Source: Alteromonadaceae bacterium | GTDB lineage: Bacteria > Pseudomonadota > Gammaproteobacteria > Enterobacterales > Alteromonadaceae | DNA length: 64,000 nt | Direction of reading: 5' to 3' | NCBI GenBank assembly: GCA_014872785.1 | Contig: WKFJ01000006.1 | Location: 62,001-126,000 of the forward strand | Shown here: piece by piece, positions 45,369 to 54,191 of the stretch | How the letters are laid out: each line of letters begins with the position of its first letter | Position numbering within the stretch: the stretch's first letter is position 1 | Program-made: the position numbers and the translations under genes | Notes under the pieces: model-generated | Databases searched by the model: none | What the model saw: only the letters and a program-made list of their open reading frames with translations | Told to the model about the DNA's origin: nothing

Positions 45369-46010
45369 TTATGAAGTTTGCGTTAAAAAGAACACGCCAA
45401 CACCAACCGTAAAGCAATAAGAACCCCAGAGTGTATGCTCAACAATCACCACCAGCGTAGAGCGCGTAGTTATATAGCGATACCCAAATATTCCGCCACC
45501 AATCGCCGCCATTCCTACCGCAATCCAGTTGCCATACACTAAATGGGCAAAGGCAAAACTCAAGGTGCTGATGCCCCAGCGAGCTTGTTTAGAGGGAATA
45601 ATGCCTTTGTATCGATGAAAGAAAAACGTGCGAAAAATGACTTCTTGCGGAATAACCAACACCACGGGATAAATCGCTAATGTAATGAGCCAAAACTGCC
45701 ATTGCTCAGATGGCAGTGAAAACCAAATATCAGGCGCAAGCCAGTGAATCAAAAACGCTAACACCACCGCACTGGGAAAAAACAACAGTAAGGTATTTTT
45801 GATATGTTTACTGAACCCCTGTGTGTGCCATAAACGAAAGCGCTTAAACTTTTTATCTGACAAAAGCAGGTAAAAGCACATAACCCCTAGCACAAACAGC
45901 GCAGGCATCAAGAATTCTTGGTTTTCTCTTAACCAATAGATCGCTAACAAAGGTACCAATAAATACAGCGCCACTAATTCCAACCAACGGTAGGTCACTA
46001 CAGCACACAC
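45369..46010 (-). CDS. CPBP-family intramembrane glutamic protease
   Basis: A 213-residue protein with about seven TM helices. Motif 1 reads VIPQEVIFRTFFFHR, so the usual EExxxR is QExxxR; motif 2 is SFAFAHLVYGN. CPBP/Rce1-type proteases cleave membrane peptides, and in bacteria often process peptides or give immunity to bacteriocins. The replaced first Glu may reduce activity, though the second Glu and both His sites remain. The start is GTG at 46010 and no ribosome binding site is clear. Function open. Confidence 0.78.
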   Translation of the reverse strand: MCAVVTYRWLELVALYLLVPLLAIYWLRENQEFLMPALFVLGVMCFYLLLSDKKFKRFRLWHTQGFSKHIKNTLLLFFPSAVVLAFLIHWLAPDIWFSLPSEQWQFWLITLAIYPVVLVIPQEVIFRTFFFHRYKGIIPSKQARWGISTLSFAFAHLVYGNWIAVGMAAIGGGIFGYRYITTRSTLVVIVEHTLWGSYCFTVGVGVFFLTQTS

Positions 46011-46227
46011 TTTTGAACAGAGGTACTTTTTATATCGTCCACAACTCCAAATTGTTCAAATGATTAGCGCACTTTTTGTCATTAAATTGCAATATTCTTA
46101 AAATTAGCGGTGTGAAATAAAAATGCGGGTAAAAAAACAATCTGTTACATAGAAAAACATCCATGGTGCAATTTTTTTGCAAAACTATTGTCAGAATGAA
46201 TCAAGAACGCAATGAAGGACAAGTCTG

Positions 46228-46920
46228 ATGGTATCTTCCAACCGCAAAAACAAACAGAACACGTTAATATCGCTTTGGCGTGACAATAAGTCGTTTATAT
46301 TGTTTCTATTACTTATGTTTGTTTTTAGAAGCGCGGTGGCCGATTGGAATGACGTGCCTACAGGTTCAATGAAACCCACTATTGTAGAAGGCGATCGAAT
46401 ATATGTGGATAAAATGGCCTATGATATCCGTGTTCCTTTCACACTAATCTCGCTATACAAAATTGCAGACCCAAAACGTGGTGACATTATTATCTTTGAC
46501 TCTGAAGCGTCCGATAAACGCCTGGTTAAACGCGTTATTGGAGTACCCGGCGACAAAGTGTCCATGCTTAATAACCAGCTCTGGGTTAATGGACAACCAG
46601 TGAATTATAAATCGACAACGCAATCGGAAGAGCTTCCATTGGGCTATTCAGAACTAACTGAAGTTCTGCCAGGGCAAACCCACAAAGTTCGTGTTGCTAA
46701 CTTCCCCACAAAACTTTCAAGTTTTGCACAGGTCGTTGTTCCAGAAAACAGTTACCTGGCAATGGGTGATAACCGAGACAATAGCGCCGACTCTCGCGTT
46801 ATTGGCTTTGTGCCAAGACATGAAATTGTAGGTAAGTCTGAGCATGTTGTAATATCTCTTGATTATGAAAACTATTTTTTGCCTAGAACAGAGCGATTTT
46901 TTGCTAAGCTAGACAGCTAA
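46228..46920 (+). CDS. lepB: Signal peptidase I (S26A)
   Basis: A 230-residue membrane peptidase that removes signal peptides outside the membrane. One N-terminal TM (FILFLLLMFVFRSAVA) is followed by the catalytic Ser in VPTGSMKPT (about 44-52), the Lys in DKRLVKRVIGVPGDK (about 91-105) and box E GDNRDNSADSR (about 180-190). It is shorter than canonical E. coli LepB and has a single TM, so it may be a second paralogue; the main lepB (next to lepA) is not in this window. AAGGA lies before the ATG. Confidence 0.9.
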   Translation: MVSSNRKNKQNTLISLWRDNKSFILFLLLMFVFRSAVADWNDVPTGSMKPTIVEGDRIYVDKMAYDIRVPFTLISLYKIADPKRGDIIIFDSEASDKRLVKRVIGVPGDKVSMLNNQLWVNGQPVNYKSTTQSEELPLGYSELTEVLPGQTHKVRVANFPTKLSSFAQVVVPENSYLAMGDNRDNSADSRVIGFVPRHEIVGKSEHVVISLDYENYFLPRTERFFAKLDS

Positions 46921-46945
46921 TCAACTGTTATTGCAACGTCAATCT

Positions 46946-47779
46946 ATGAAAATCCTTATCCTCTGCAACGAGGACATTGCCAGCAATTACGCATTAAACA
47001 TGTTGCTGCCTAAATTGCAGCAACACCAACTAACGATACGCAGTTCATCGCGGGTTGGCGCTAAAGCCAATAACAAACCCGATGCGCTTAAGTGGCTGAC
47101 GTTTTTAGAACAGGACATGTTTAACCGCATTTTGTTCCCACGCCTAACGACAGAAAAAAAGAACATTGAAGACAGCAACGCATTACTGAACTTTCAACAA
47201 TTAGCAGCCAAATACGATGCCAGTTACGAAACCCTAAACGGCATTAATTCTGAAACCGCTATTGCCAAAGTAAATGAGATAGCGCCGGATGTGATCCTGT
47301 CAATTCGCTACGGCGGTATTTTAAAAGACAAAGTCATTTCTGTCCCAACACACGGTGTATTGAATCTGCACTCAGGTAAGCTACCTGACTACAGAGGGGT
47401 AATGGCGACGTTTTGGGCATTGCTCAATGATGAGAGCCACATTGGCACTACCCTGCATTACATTCAAGATGCCGGTATAGACACTGGCGGCATTATCAGC
47501 ATGAGTGAGATGTCGGTGAATCACAATCAATCTTACCTTTGGCATGTACTGGGGTTATATGAAGAAGGCGTTAATCTAATGGTTAATGCGGTGGAACAAA
47601 TCGTAAATAAGACAGACAGAGAATTATCAGCGAATGTGTTGCTAACTACGACGCCGCAATCCAGTGAGGGCAGTTACTACACCTTTCCCGACGAAGCTGC
47701 ACTTAATACTTTCACTGAAAAAGGATGGCTGTTGGCAACGCCGAGCGACATACTGCAGCTCGCAGATAAATTCAGCTAA
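46946..47779 (+). CDS. Formyltransferase-family protein
   Basis: A 277-residue cytosolic enzyme with the formyltransferase fold. ILSIRYGGILKDKVISVPTHGVLNLHSGKLPDYRGVMATFWALLN (about 119-163) contains the Asn/His pair and PxYRG text of the 10-formyl-THF-dependent enzymes. It is shorter than Fmt and lacks its C-terminal domain, so the substrate may be a sugar-nucleotide amine or other amine. I chose the ATG at 46946 over TTG at 46931. It lies 25 bases after the signal peptidase gene. Confidence 0.8.
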   Translation: MKILILCNEDIASNYALNMLLPKLQQHQLTIRSSSRVGAKANNKPDALKWLTFLEQDMFNRILFPRLTTEKKNIEDSNALLNFQQLAAKYDASYETLNGINSETAIAKVNEIAPDVILSIRYGGILKDKVISVPTHGVLNLHSGKLPDYRGVMATFWALLNDESHIGTTLHYIQDAGIDTGGIISMSEMSVNHNQSYLWHVLGLYEEGVNLMVNAVEQIVNKTDRELSANVLLTTTPQSSEGSYYTFPDEAALNTFTEKGWLLATPSDILQLADKFS

Positions 47780-48063
47780 CTAAGACAATTCTAGCTAGAA
47801 CTGAGTTTATTTTAAAATCAGTGAAGTAGGTACACAAAATCTAAGGCTCAATCCCATTCCCAATTCAATTTAGCGTCGAGCGAATGGAGCGTTCTAGTTA
47901 ACCCAGCAAGCGACAATAAATTTACGCAAGCAACGCTAGCACTTAACCTTGATTTTTGAAGTCTTCTTTAACAGTCCATAAAAACCATGTGATTGGCATC
48001 TACCGCGCATTTGGTCTAATGTTCGTCACTGCAAAATACAAAAACAAAATAGTGGGATGCTTT
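47780..48063. other. Intergenic region before the broken beta-lactamase-fold gene
   Basis: About 280 bases without a supported gene. An in-frame TTG at 47956 extends the next ORF, but that stretch reads like non-coding sequence. No clear promoter, hairpin or repeat stands out. Confidence 0.35.
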
Positions 48064-49257
48064 ATGCCTAAGTGGATTATTGGAATTATTGCCTTTGTTA
48101 TTGGTATTGCTGTTGTCGTTTATTCCAGTCTCGACAATGATATGCGCCGATTGTTAAAAGCGTTACCTACCGATACAAATGTATTGTTCTGGTCAATTGA
48201 GCAACGCGATGCGGCGTTTCGCACCATGGACAGAGTCACCTTTTTAGCAAAGTCGAATCTTATTGAAGCAGGCGATAAGGTGCGGAAATTGCCGATTGGC
48301 AAGTCTATTAAGCTCGACATGGACATTGACTTATATATGCAAAACCAGCGCTCCGCAGGCATTGTTATTTTGCACAATGGCCAAGTAAGGTTCGAGCAAT
48401 ACGGGTTAGAGTTTACTGATACAGGTCGCTGGACTAGCTTTTCAGTTGCAAAATCCTTTACCTCAACACTGGTTGGCATCGCTATTAAAGATGGCTATAT
48501 CAAGAGCATTGACGACATGGTGTCGGATTACATTACCGATTTAAAAGGGTCGGCCTACGACGATGTCTCTGTCGCGCAACTACTTACGATGACGTCGGGG
48601 GTAAAGTGGAACGAAGATTACGAAGACCCAAACAGCGATGTCGCACTGTTTAATCAACACGTTGCCAATTAAGGTATGGATTCCACTGTCAGTTACATGA
48701 GATTGCTGGAACGTCAGGCTGAGCCAGGTAGCAAATGGCTTTACAACACTGGTGAGACGAATTTAATTGGCGTGTTGGTTAGTGAAGCCACCGGTAAAAC
48801 CTTATCACAATACCTGTCTGAAAAAGTCTGGATACCGTTTGGTATGCAGCAAGACGCCAGTTGGTTATTGGGTTCAACAGGCCATGAAATCAGTGGATGT
48901 TGTGTACAGGCAGCCATTCGCGATTATGCTCGCATGGGGCTTTTCATGTTGGAAGGTGGCAATATTGGCGGCGTGTCGGTATTACCTGACGGATGGATAG
49001 CCTCTGCCACCACTAAGCAAGCTGATATTAACTCGCCCGGTAAAGGTTATGGTTATCAATGGTGGACCTATGATGACGGCAGTTTCGCGGCGCGAGGGAT
49101 TTTTGGTCAAGGAATTTTTATCGACCCAAATCGCAATCTCGTTATTGCGTCAAATAGCAGCTGGCCAAGAGCTTCCATGGGCGATACCTTGGGCGCCGAG
49201 CGCATGGCATTCTATAAAACTGTACAAAATGCGATAGATGCTGAGAAGATAAAATAG
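48064..49257 (+). pseudogene. Class C beta-lactamase-fold serine hydrolase, broken by one stop codon
   Basis: One gene in one frame with a single TAA at 48670-48672. The first part has a TM anchor (WIIGIIAFVIGIAVVVYSS), then VILHNGQVRFEQYG and the nucleophile motif FSVAKSFTST (SxxK). After the stop the same frame continues GMDSTVSYMRLLERQ, LYNTGETNLIG (Tyr motif) and WWTYDDGSFAARGIFGQG. All motifs are intact on either side, so the lesion is probably a recent nonsense change, or the codon is read through. Members act as D-Ala-D-Ala peptidases or esterases. Confidence 0.8.
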
Positions 49258-49361
49258 TTGCTAAATGACTAACTACCAAAAACAGGCTAATTGGGTGAGA
49301 CATAGGTTTCGCCCTATTGACCGCTAGGTAACCACGGTCTAAATACTTCCCTTCGAAAATA

Positions 49362-49808
49362 CTAGATGCCATATCCTTTGGCGTCTTTTAACAAGAATTT
49401 CCCTCTTACAAAAATACCGTTGCCGCGACCTATTTCTCTGTTTTGCTCATCATAGACAATCGATTCAGCAATAAATTGGCTGCGATTTTTATTCACGACT
49501 TTGCCCGCAGCGCACATCCTCCCTTGAGCAATGGGGCGAGTCAGATATGTGGTAAACGAAGTAGTCAGTACAAATACTTCTTGCTCAAAGGAATTGGCTG
49601 CGAAAAAGGCGGCATCATCAAGTAACTTGAAATAAACAGAACCATGAACCCCACCAGCAGAATGCTGATGTTGCTCGCCAGTTTCTATGGAAATTTCACA
49701 AGCACCTTCGGTAATCTTTACTTTGGGAGGATAAAATTGATTGATGGGCGCGGCTAAATACATATTTTGCAGCGCAGTGTAGTGTTGAGTAGACGAGTAA
49801 TCGCTCAT
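49362..49808 (-). CDS. PaaI-family acyl-CoA thioesterase
   Basis: A 148-residue hotdog-fold thioesterase. GGVHGSVYFKLLDDAAFFAANS (about 52-73) has the catalytic region, followed by VLTTSFTTYLTRPI and GKVVNKNRSQFIAES with the PaaI spacing. Substrate unknown, likely an acyl-CoA of moderate length. It stands alone, near the 51-bp MITE remnant. Confidence 0.85.
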   Translation of the reverse strand: MSDYSSTQHYTALQNMYLAAPINQFYPPKVKITEGACEISIETGEQHQHSAGGVHGSVYFKLLDDAAFFAANSFEQEVFVLTTSFTTYLTRPIAQGRMCAAGKVVNKNRSQFIAESIVYDEQNREIGRGNGIFVRGKFLLKDAKGYGI

Positions 49809-49886
49809 GCATCGTTCCCTTGTGGTGCTTCTGAATTTCTGAATAGTCTTAGTATTTCACTAGCATAGACCACACGCCTACTTTAT

Positions 49887-49937
49887 TAGAGCCTGTTGAT
49901 CTTTGCGGTATTATTTTGCAAAGATCGACGGGCTCAA
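49887..49937. mobile_element. 51-bp miniature MITE remnant
   Basis: TAGAGCCTGTTGATCTTTG (49887-49905) is followed after only 13 bases by CAAAGATCGACGGGCTCAA (49919-49937), the inverted terminal repeat with two changes. The middle of the 121-bp element is missing. It lies 25 bases past the stop of the gene at 49963. Confidence 0.65.
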
Positions 49938-49962
49938 GAATAGTTCGCAGATAAATGCGCTC

Positions 49963-50670
49963 CTAACTGCCTCCGCCGCAACCTCCACCGCCACAACCGC
50001 TGCCGCCGTCAGCTCCACCAGAGCCGTCAGAGTCGCTAGTCCCTGCACTAGCATGACCATCATCACCGCCGATATGGCTAGCACAGTAGGGAATAACAAC
50101 AACGCTACCATCGGACTTTTGCTTGTCTAACTCAGGTTTGCAGTCCAGGGAATAGTTGAACCCGTCTTTGATGTCGAGTTTTGCATCCATCGCAAACAAA
50201 ATTGGCAAACTCATTGGACTGCTTATCGAAATATTCTCTCTTGCACATGCCAATCGCCAAACGCGTTTAATGGCGTCTTGTGCTACCGTTTGTGATTGCA
50301 TGGCTTCAGCTGGCGTGTGATGTATAAAACGTTTAAATACCGTATCGCAGAAAAGGGCGTATTCTTTGGTATCGAGTATGAATTCGTGCCAGGCAACATC
50401 TACCGCCTGAGACGGCATTGACACCATAGTATTTTTACCTGCGTCATTGATAAGATGGAAGTAGTTGCGCAAACCTTCCAAGACGTGCAGTACGTCTTCA
50501 TCGCTCAGGTGTGGATAGGTTTGTTTTACTTTTTTGCTGACAGATTCTGGAAACTGATAAGTGTCAATTAAGTGTGCTCGATGAGCTGTAAGGCGTTTCT
50601 TTTGTGCAGCTATCCAAAAAAATAAACCTACAAAAAATACGAATCCTGATAATAGCAGTACTTTTGCCAT
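49963..50670 (-). CDS. Glycine-rich-domain protein with N-terminal TM
   Basis: A 235-residue protein: TM at about 4-22, then a cytosolic-like domain with VDVAWHEFILDTKEYALFCD and KRFIHHTPAEAM, typical of GRDP-like proteins, and a Ser/Gly/Asp-rich C-terminus ending GSGCGGGGCGGGS. The CxGGGGC tail may bind metal or be processed. Function is unknown. Two overlapping plus-strand frames here reflect only the Gly-rich tail. The MITE lies just downstream. Confidence 0.72.
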   Translation of the reverse strand: MAKVLLLSGFVFFVGLFFWIAAQKKRLTAHRAHLIDTYQFPESVSKKVKQTYPHLSDEDVLHVLEGLRNYFHLINDAGKNTMVSMPSQAVDVAWHEFILDTKEYALFCDTVFKRFIHHTPAEAMQSQTVAQDAIKRVWRLACARENISISSPMSLPILFAMDAKLDIKDGFNYSLDCKPELDKQKSDGSVVVIPYCASHIGGDDGHASAGTSDSDGSGGADGGSGCGGGGCGGGS

Positions 50671-50775
50671 AACTTGTCTCCCAAATAAGATCCCTTGTTA
50701 CTTACTTAAGAGTGTACTGATTACAAAAATTATTACATCGATTGTTGAAAAAGGACTTACTGCAAAAAAGTGCAC

Positions 50776-50994
50776 TTAACAATTCGGCAATAACACGCTC
50801 GCAAGCTCGTTGCCACAACGATTGACCATCTTATTGTATTGCCCCTCAGTGACGAATAATTTGTGCAGTCGCACATCGGTTTGTTGAGTTTCTTTAAGCG
50901 CTTGTTTTTGCATAAAACCCACTTTTACCACTTGTAGCGTGGTAAGGTTTATTTCAACAAAGTAACGCGTGTCTTTATCTCTCGTTTGATTCAT
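50776..50994 (-). CDS. Small hypothetical protein
   Basis: A 72-residue soluble protein (TRDKDTRYFVEINLTTLQVVKVGFMQKQALKETQ) with two Cys near the end. AAGGA precedes the ATG by 9 bases. No family is recognised. It may be transcribed ahead of the Gly-rich-domain gene. Confidence 0.55.
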   Translation of the reverse strand: MNQTRDKDTRYFVEINLTTLQVVKVGFMQKQALKETQQTDVRLHKLFVTEGQYNKMVNRCGNELASVLLPNC

Positions 50995-51228
50995 GGTTTT
51001 ATTTCCTTATCACGTATTATGTCGCCACCTATTTCGTGAAGCCATATTACCTCCGCTGTACCAATTCAGGCAGTCAAATTCGTCCAAATGGATTTTACAG
51101 TGGTTAAAAATTAACTTACACAAATTTGGCGCATACAAAAACTACCTTAATATTAACAAATAGATACTTTTTTTAGCCTAATGTGGCGAGATAATTAGAA
51201 TATTAGTACATCATGAGGAATATGCCCT
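50995..51228. other. Intergenic region between divergent small genes
   Basis: About 230 AT-rich bases between two divergent small genes. No repeat or clear operator found; it should hold both promoters. Confidence 0.35.
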
Positions 51229-51438
51229 ATGAAAACTATTCGACACCTTTTTGTTTTACTTTTAACAATTATGCTAAGTGGATGTATCGCTTATACGGTT
51301 GTGGAAACCGCTGTTGACGCTACCACCACCGTTGTGGGTGGAGCTGTCGGAGTTGGAGACGCCGTTACACCTGATGTTTTCAGTGATGACGATGATGATG
51401 ATGACGACAATAATAAAAACAATGACGAGAAAGAATAA
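51229..51438 (+). CDS. Small lipoprotein with poly-Asp tail
   Basis: A 69-residue lipoprotein: signal LFVLLLTIMLSGC with lipobox LSGC, a short Val/Ala/Thr-rich middle (VVETAVDATTTVVGGAVGVG), then DVFSDDDDDDDDNNKNNDEKE. The tail is encoded by a GAT/GAC tandem (51386-51408) that could vary in length. Function unknown; acidic tails may bind cations. Confidence 0.7.
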   Translation: MKTIRHLFVLLLTIMLSGCIAYTVVETAVDATTTVVGGAVGVGDAVTPDVFSDDDDDDDDNNKNNDEKE

Positions 51439-51480
51439 GTACGTCGTTATTTTTTCGATTAGTTATGAGACTCTCAGCGG

Positions 51481-51846
51481 CTAATAAAGGCCGTATTTTC
51501 CGAGTGAGTCTAACAGCTTTTCAGTGGTCAGCGGTTTTTGAATAAAATCCAAGGCACCAAGATTTAAAACTCTTTGTTGCATTTGCGGCTGCACATCGCC
51601 AGACACTACCAATACAAACACCTCTATCTTTTCAGCTTTAATAGCTTCGAGTACCTGTACCCCATCCATCACGGGCATGGTGAGGTCTAAAAACAAGATA
51701 GTGATAGCTTCAGAACGCAAAACGTCTAATGCTTGTTGGCCATGTTCAGCAAGATGTATTTCAGTCGCGAAACCTTCCGGCAAACATCGTTGCACAGACT
51801 TCCTACCGAGCTTTGAATCGTCACATATTAAGACTGAGAAGCTCAT
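51481..51846 (-). CDS. Single-domain response regulator (CheY-like)
   Basis: A 121-residue receiver without an output domain. The acidic pair is in LICDDSKLGR (9-10), the phosphoacceptor Asp in ILFLDLTMPVMDG (about 56), and the Lys in FIQKPLTTEKL (about 105). All key residues are present, so it should be phosphorylatable. Likely acts by protein contact, as CheY. Partner kinase unknown. Confidence 0.88.
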   Translation of the reverse strand: MSFSVLICDDSKLGRKSVQRCLPEGFATEIHLAEHGQQALDVLRSEAITILFLDLTMPVMDGVQVLEAIKAEKIEVFVLVVSGDVQPQMQQRVLNLGALDFIQKPLTTEKLLDSLGKYGLY

Positions 51847-51953
51847 GTTTTATAAATACTTTCCTGTTAAATGACTCAAAATCGCTCGCCAATTGTATCT
51901 ATTTTTTGGTAAAACCCAAGACATGGATGCAATCTTTCAGAAATTAGTACCGA

Positions 51954-53666
51954 ATGTCTGCAAACAACAACTCTACCTACGCACTTGCCTATCTCATATT
52001 AAAAGGCTTTGAGAAGAGCTTTCGCCGCTTTTCGAATATTAGCGCCGGCGCCAAGCAACGCTTTGAACATTGCAATTGGTCAGCTTGCCAACAAGCATCC
52101 AAAAATCGTATCGACCAATATGAAAAAAGCTTAAATGAAACCGTTTCTGAACTTTATTTGAGAATAGAGCCACACGCCCAGAGCAACAACTTTTGGCAAT
52201 CACTTAAGCAAAACTTTGTCTCTTTTCTGGAAAACCACCCACAGTTTGAACTAGCAGAAACCTTCTACAATTCCGTAGTGGGTCGCATTTTCAAACATCA
52301 GCGCATCGAACAAGACATGATGTTTGTGTTACCGAGCCGTTGCTATCTCGCTGGCCATGTCAGGCCTAATGTAGTTAATACATTTGATGCCGGAACCACG
52401 GTCAAACTCACGCTAGAAAAACTGTTTAGTCACTATCGCTTCAATATGCCGTTTGAAAACTATCTGCGCGACCTGAAAAGCCTGACAGCGGAAATAAAAC
52501 GCCGTCTAACCACAGAAACTCGAAAAACAGTGAAAAAAGTGGAAATGCTCAAGCCAGGGTTCTTTCGAGGTAAAGCTGGTTACCTGATTGGCCGAATTTG
52601 CTTTGAAGAAGGTCAAATGCCCTTTGTTATTGCCCTGATGACGAATGAGCGAAAAGAACTTTTTATTGATGCGTTACTAACAGAAAAGCGAGACCTCAGT
52701 GTCTTGTTTGGCTTTGCTCGTTCGTATTTTATGGTGGACAGCCAACACCCTGCTGAGATTGTGGCATTTTTGCAAGAACTACTGCCCAACAAAAAACACT
52801 TCGAGCTATACACCTCCATTGGATTTTACAAACACGGTAAGACGGTTTTTTATCGCAACTTCCTGCAACACCTGGAAGAAACTGAAGATAAATTTGAGAT
52901 TGCCCCCGGTATTCGGGGTCTGGTGATGATGGTATTCCATCTCCCGTCTTATGGTGTGGTATTTAAAATCATTAAGGACGAATTTGCTGAAAGTAAAAAA
53001 ATAACGCGTCAAACCGTCATCGACCGCTACAAACTGGTCAAAACACACGACCGTATCGGGCGCATGGCCGATACCCATGAGTTTGCCAACTTTCACTTAC
53101 CTCTTGAGCGAATACATCCAGATCTGCTGCAAGAATTACAAGAGACCTGTGCCAATAGTATTGAAGTAACTGAGTCAGAGTTGTTGATTAAGCACATGTA
53201 TATCGAACGCAGGATGACGCCGTTGAATATTTATCTGGCGCAAACTGAAGAGCCGGAAAAAGTACGTAGCGCTATAGATGACCTGGGCTCTACCATTAAG
53301 CAAATAGCAGCTGCCAACATCTTTCCAGGCGATATGCTGCACAAGAACTTCGGGATAACGCGCCATGGTCGCGTTATTTTCTACGATTATGACGAAATCT
53401 GTTATATGTCAGAACGCAATTTTAGAGAGTTACCTCGTTCAGACGCCCCCTATGCTTTAGACTGTTTGTCAGTTGCCCCCGATGACGTATTCCCGGAACA
53501 GTTTGAGCATTTTATCGTCGGTAAAAAGCACCTTAAAGAGATGTTGAAAGAGCTACACGGCGATCTGTTTTCGGTGCAGTATTGGCAGGATATACAAAAG
53601 CAGGTAGCAAGCGGGGATATTATCCACGTTACGCCGTATGGCGAGACTCAGCGCCTGCCGCGCTGA
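51954..53666 (+). CDS. aceK: Isocitrate dehydrogenase kinase/phosphatase
   Basis: Bifunctional enzyme that phosphorylates Icd to shift carbon into the glyoxylate shunt. The 570-residue protein shows family text across its length: LAYLILKGFEKSFRRFSNIS, APGIRGLVMMVFHLPSYGVVFKIIKD (nucleotide-binding loop near 320-345) and AANIFPGDMLHKNFGITRHGRVIFYDYDEI (catalytic region near 450-480). It is not next to aceA/aceB, unlike enterics, so it is regulated separately here. Confidence 0.96.
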   Translation: MSANNNSTYALAYLILKGFEKSFRRFSNISAGAKQRFEHCNWSACQQASKNRIDQYEKSLNETVSELYLRIEPHAQSNNFWQSLKQNFVSFLENHPQFELAETFYNSVVGRIFKHQRIEQDMMFVLPSRCYLAGHVRPNVVNTFDAGTTVKLTLEKLFSHYRFNMPFENYLRDLKSLTAEIKRRLTTETRKTVKKVEMLKPGFFRGKAGYLIGRICFEEGQMPFVIALMTNERKELFIDALLTEKRDLSVLFGFARSYFMVDSQHPAEIVAFLQELLPNKKHFELYTSIGFYKHGKTVFYRNFLQHLEETEDKFEIAPGIRGLVMMVFHLPSYGVVFKIIKDEFAESKKITRQTVIDRYKLVKTHDRIGRMADTHEFANFHLPLERIHPDLLQELQETCANSIEVTESELLIKHMYIERRMTPLNIYLAQTEEPEKVRSAIDDLGSTIKQIAAANIFPGDMLHKNFGITRHGRVIFYDYDEICYMSERNFRELPRSDAPYALDCLSVAPDDVFPEQFEHFIVGKKHLKEMLKELHGDLFSVQYWQDIQKQVASGDIIHVTPYGETQRLPR

Positions 53667-53683
53667 GTACAATATCGTAGCGT

Positions 53684-54088
53684 TTACATTTGTGCGGCGA
53701 CACTCATGGCGTGCCAAAGCATTAAAAATGAAATAACACAGCCAACAATCCAAAATAAACTGCGTAACTTGTCTATGTCGAACCAATACATAAACAGATA
53801 GCACAAACGAGCAAATACAAACGCAATGGCGTAATATTGCATTAAGTCAGTCGCTGCATTCACTGCCACCACTGCCAATGCACCAGGAGTGTATAATGCC
53901 AGTGCCTCAAAACAGTTGTAATGAGCGGCTTTGGCACGCGCCCCAAATCCAGATAAGCGATCTTGTTGCTCACGTGGGTTGCGATTGTCATAACGACCTT
54001 CTTTGAACATCGCATAGGCCAAAGGCGCCTTAGCTAGAAGTGGCATAAGTGCCGCAATAAAAAGACTGATTAATATAACTTCCATCAA
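53684..54088 (-). CDS. MAPEG-family membrane protein
   Basis: A 134-residue protein with four TM helices, of the MAPEG family related to microsomal glutathione transferases. KAPLAYAMFKEGRYDNRNPREQQDRLSGFGARAKAAHYNCFEAL (about 21-64) carries the conserved N-x-E region. Substrate unknown. It converges with aceK, 17 bases apart. Confidence 0.85.
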   Translation of the reverse strand: MMEVILISLFIAALMPLLAKAPLAYAMFKEGRYDNRNPREQQDRLSGFGARAKAAHYNCFEALALYTPGALAVVAVNAATDLMQYYAIAFVFARLCYLFMYWFDIDKLRSLFWIVGCVISFLMLWHAMSVAAQM

Positions 54089-54191
54089 TGAGCTCTCACG
54101 CTTAAAATCTTACTTAGCCTAGCGTTTGTAAACTCTGTTGCAAACCCTTTTTAGTTTTAATTTGGCCACCAACCACATAACGATATCTACC

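Noticed and set aside
49903-50130. Ala/Thr-rich plus-strand ORF
   Set aside because: Mirror of the Gly/Ser-rich C-terminus of the minus-strand gene.
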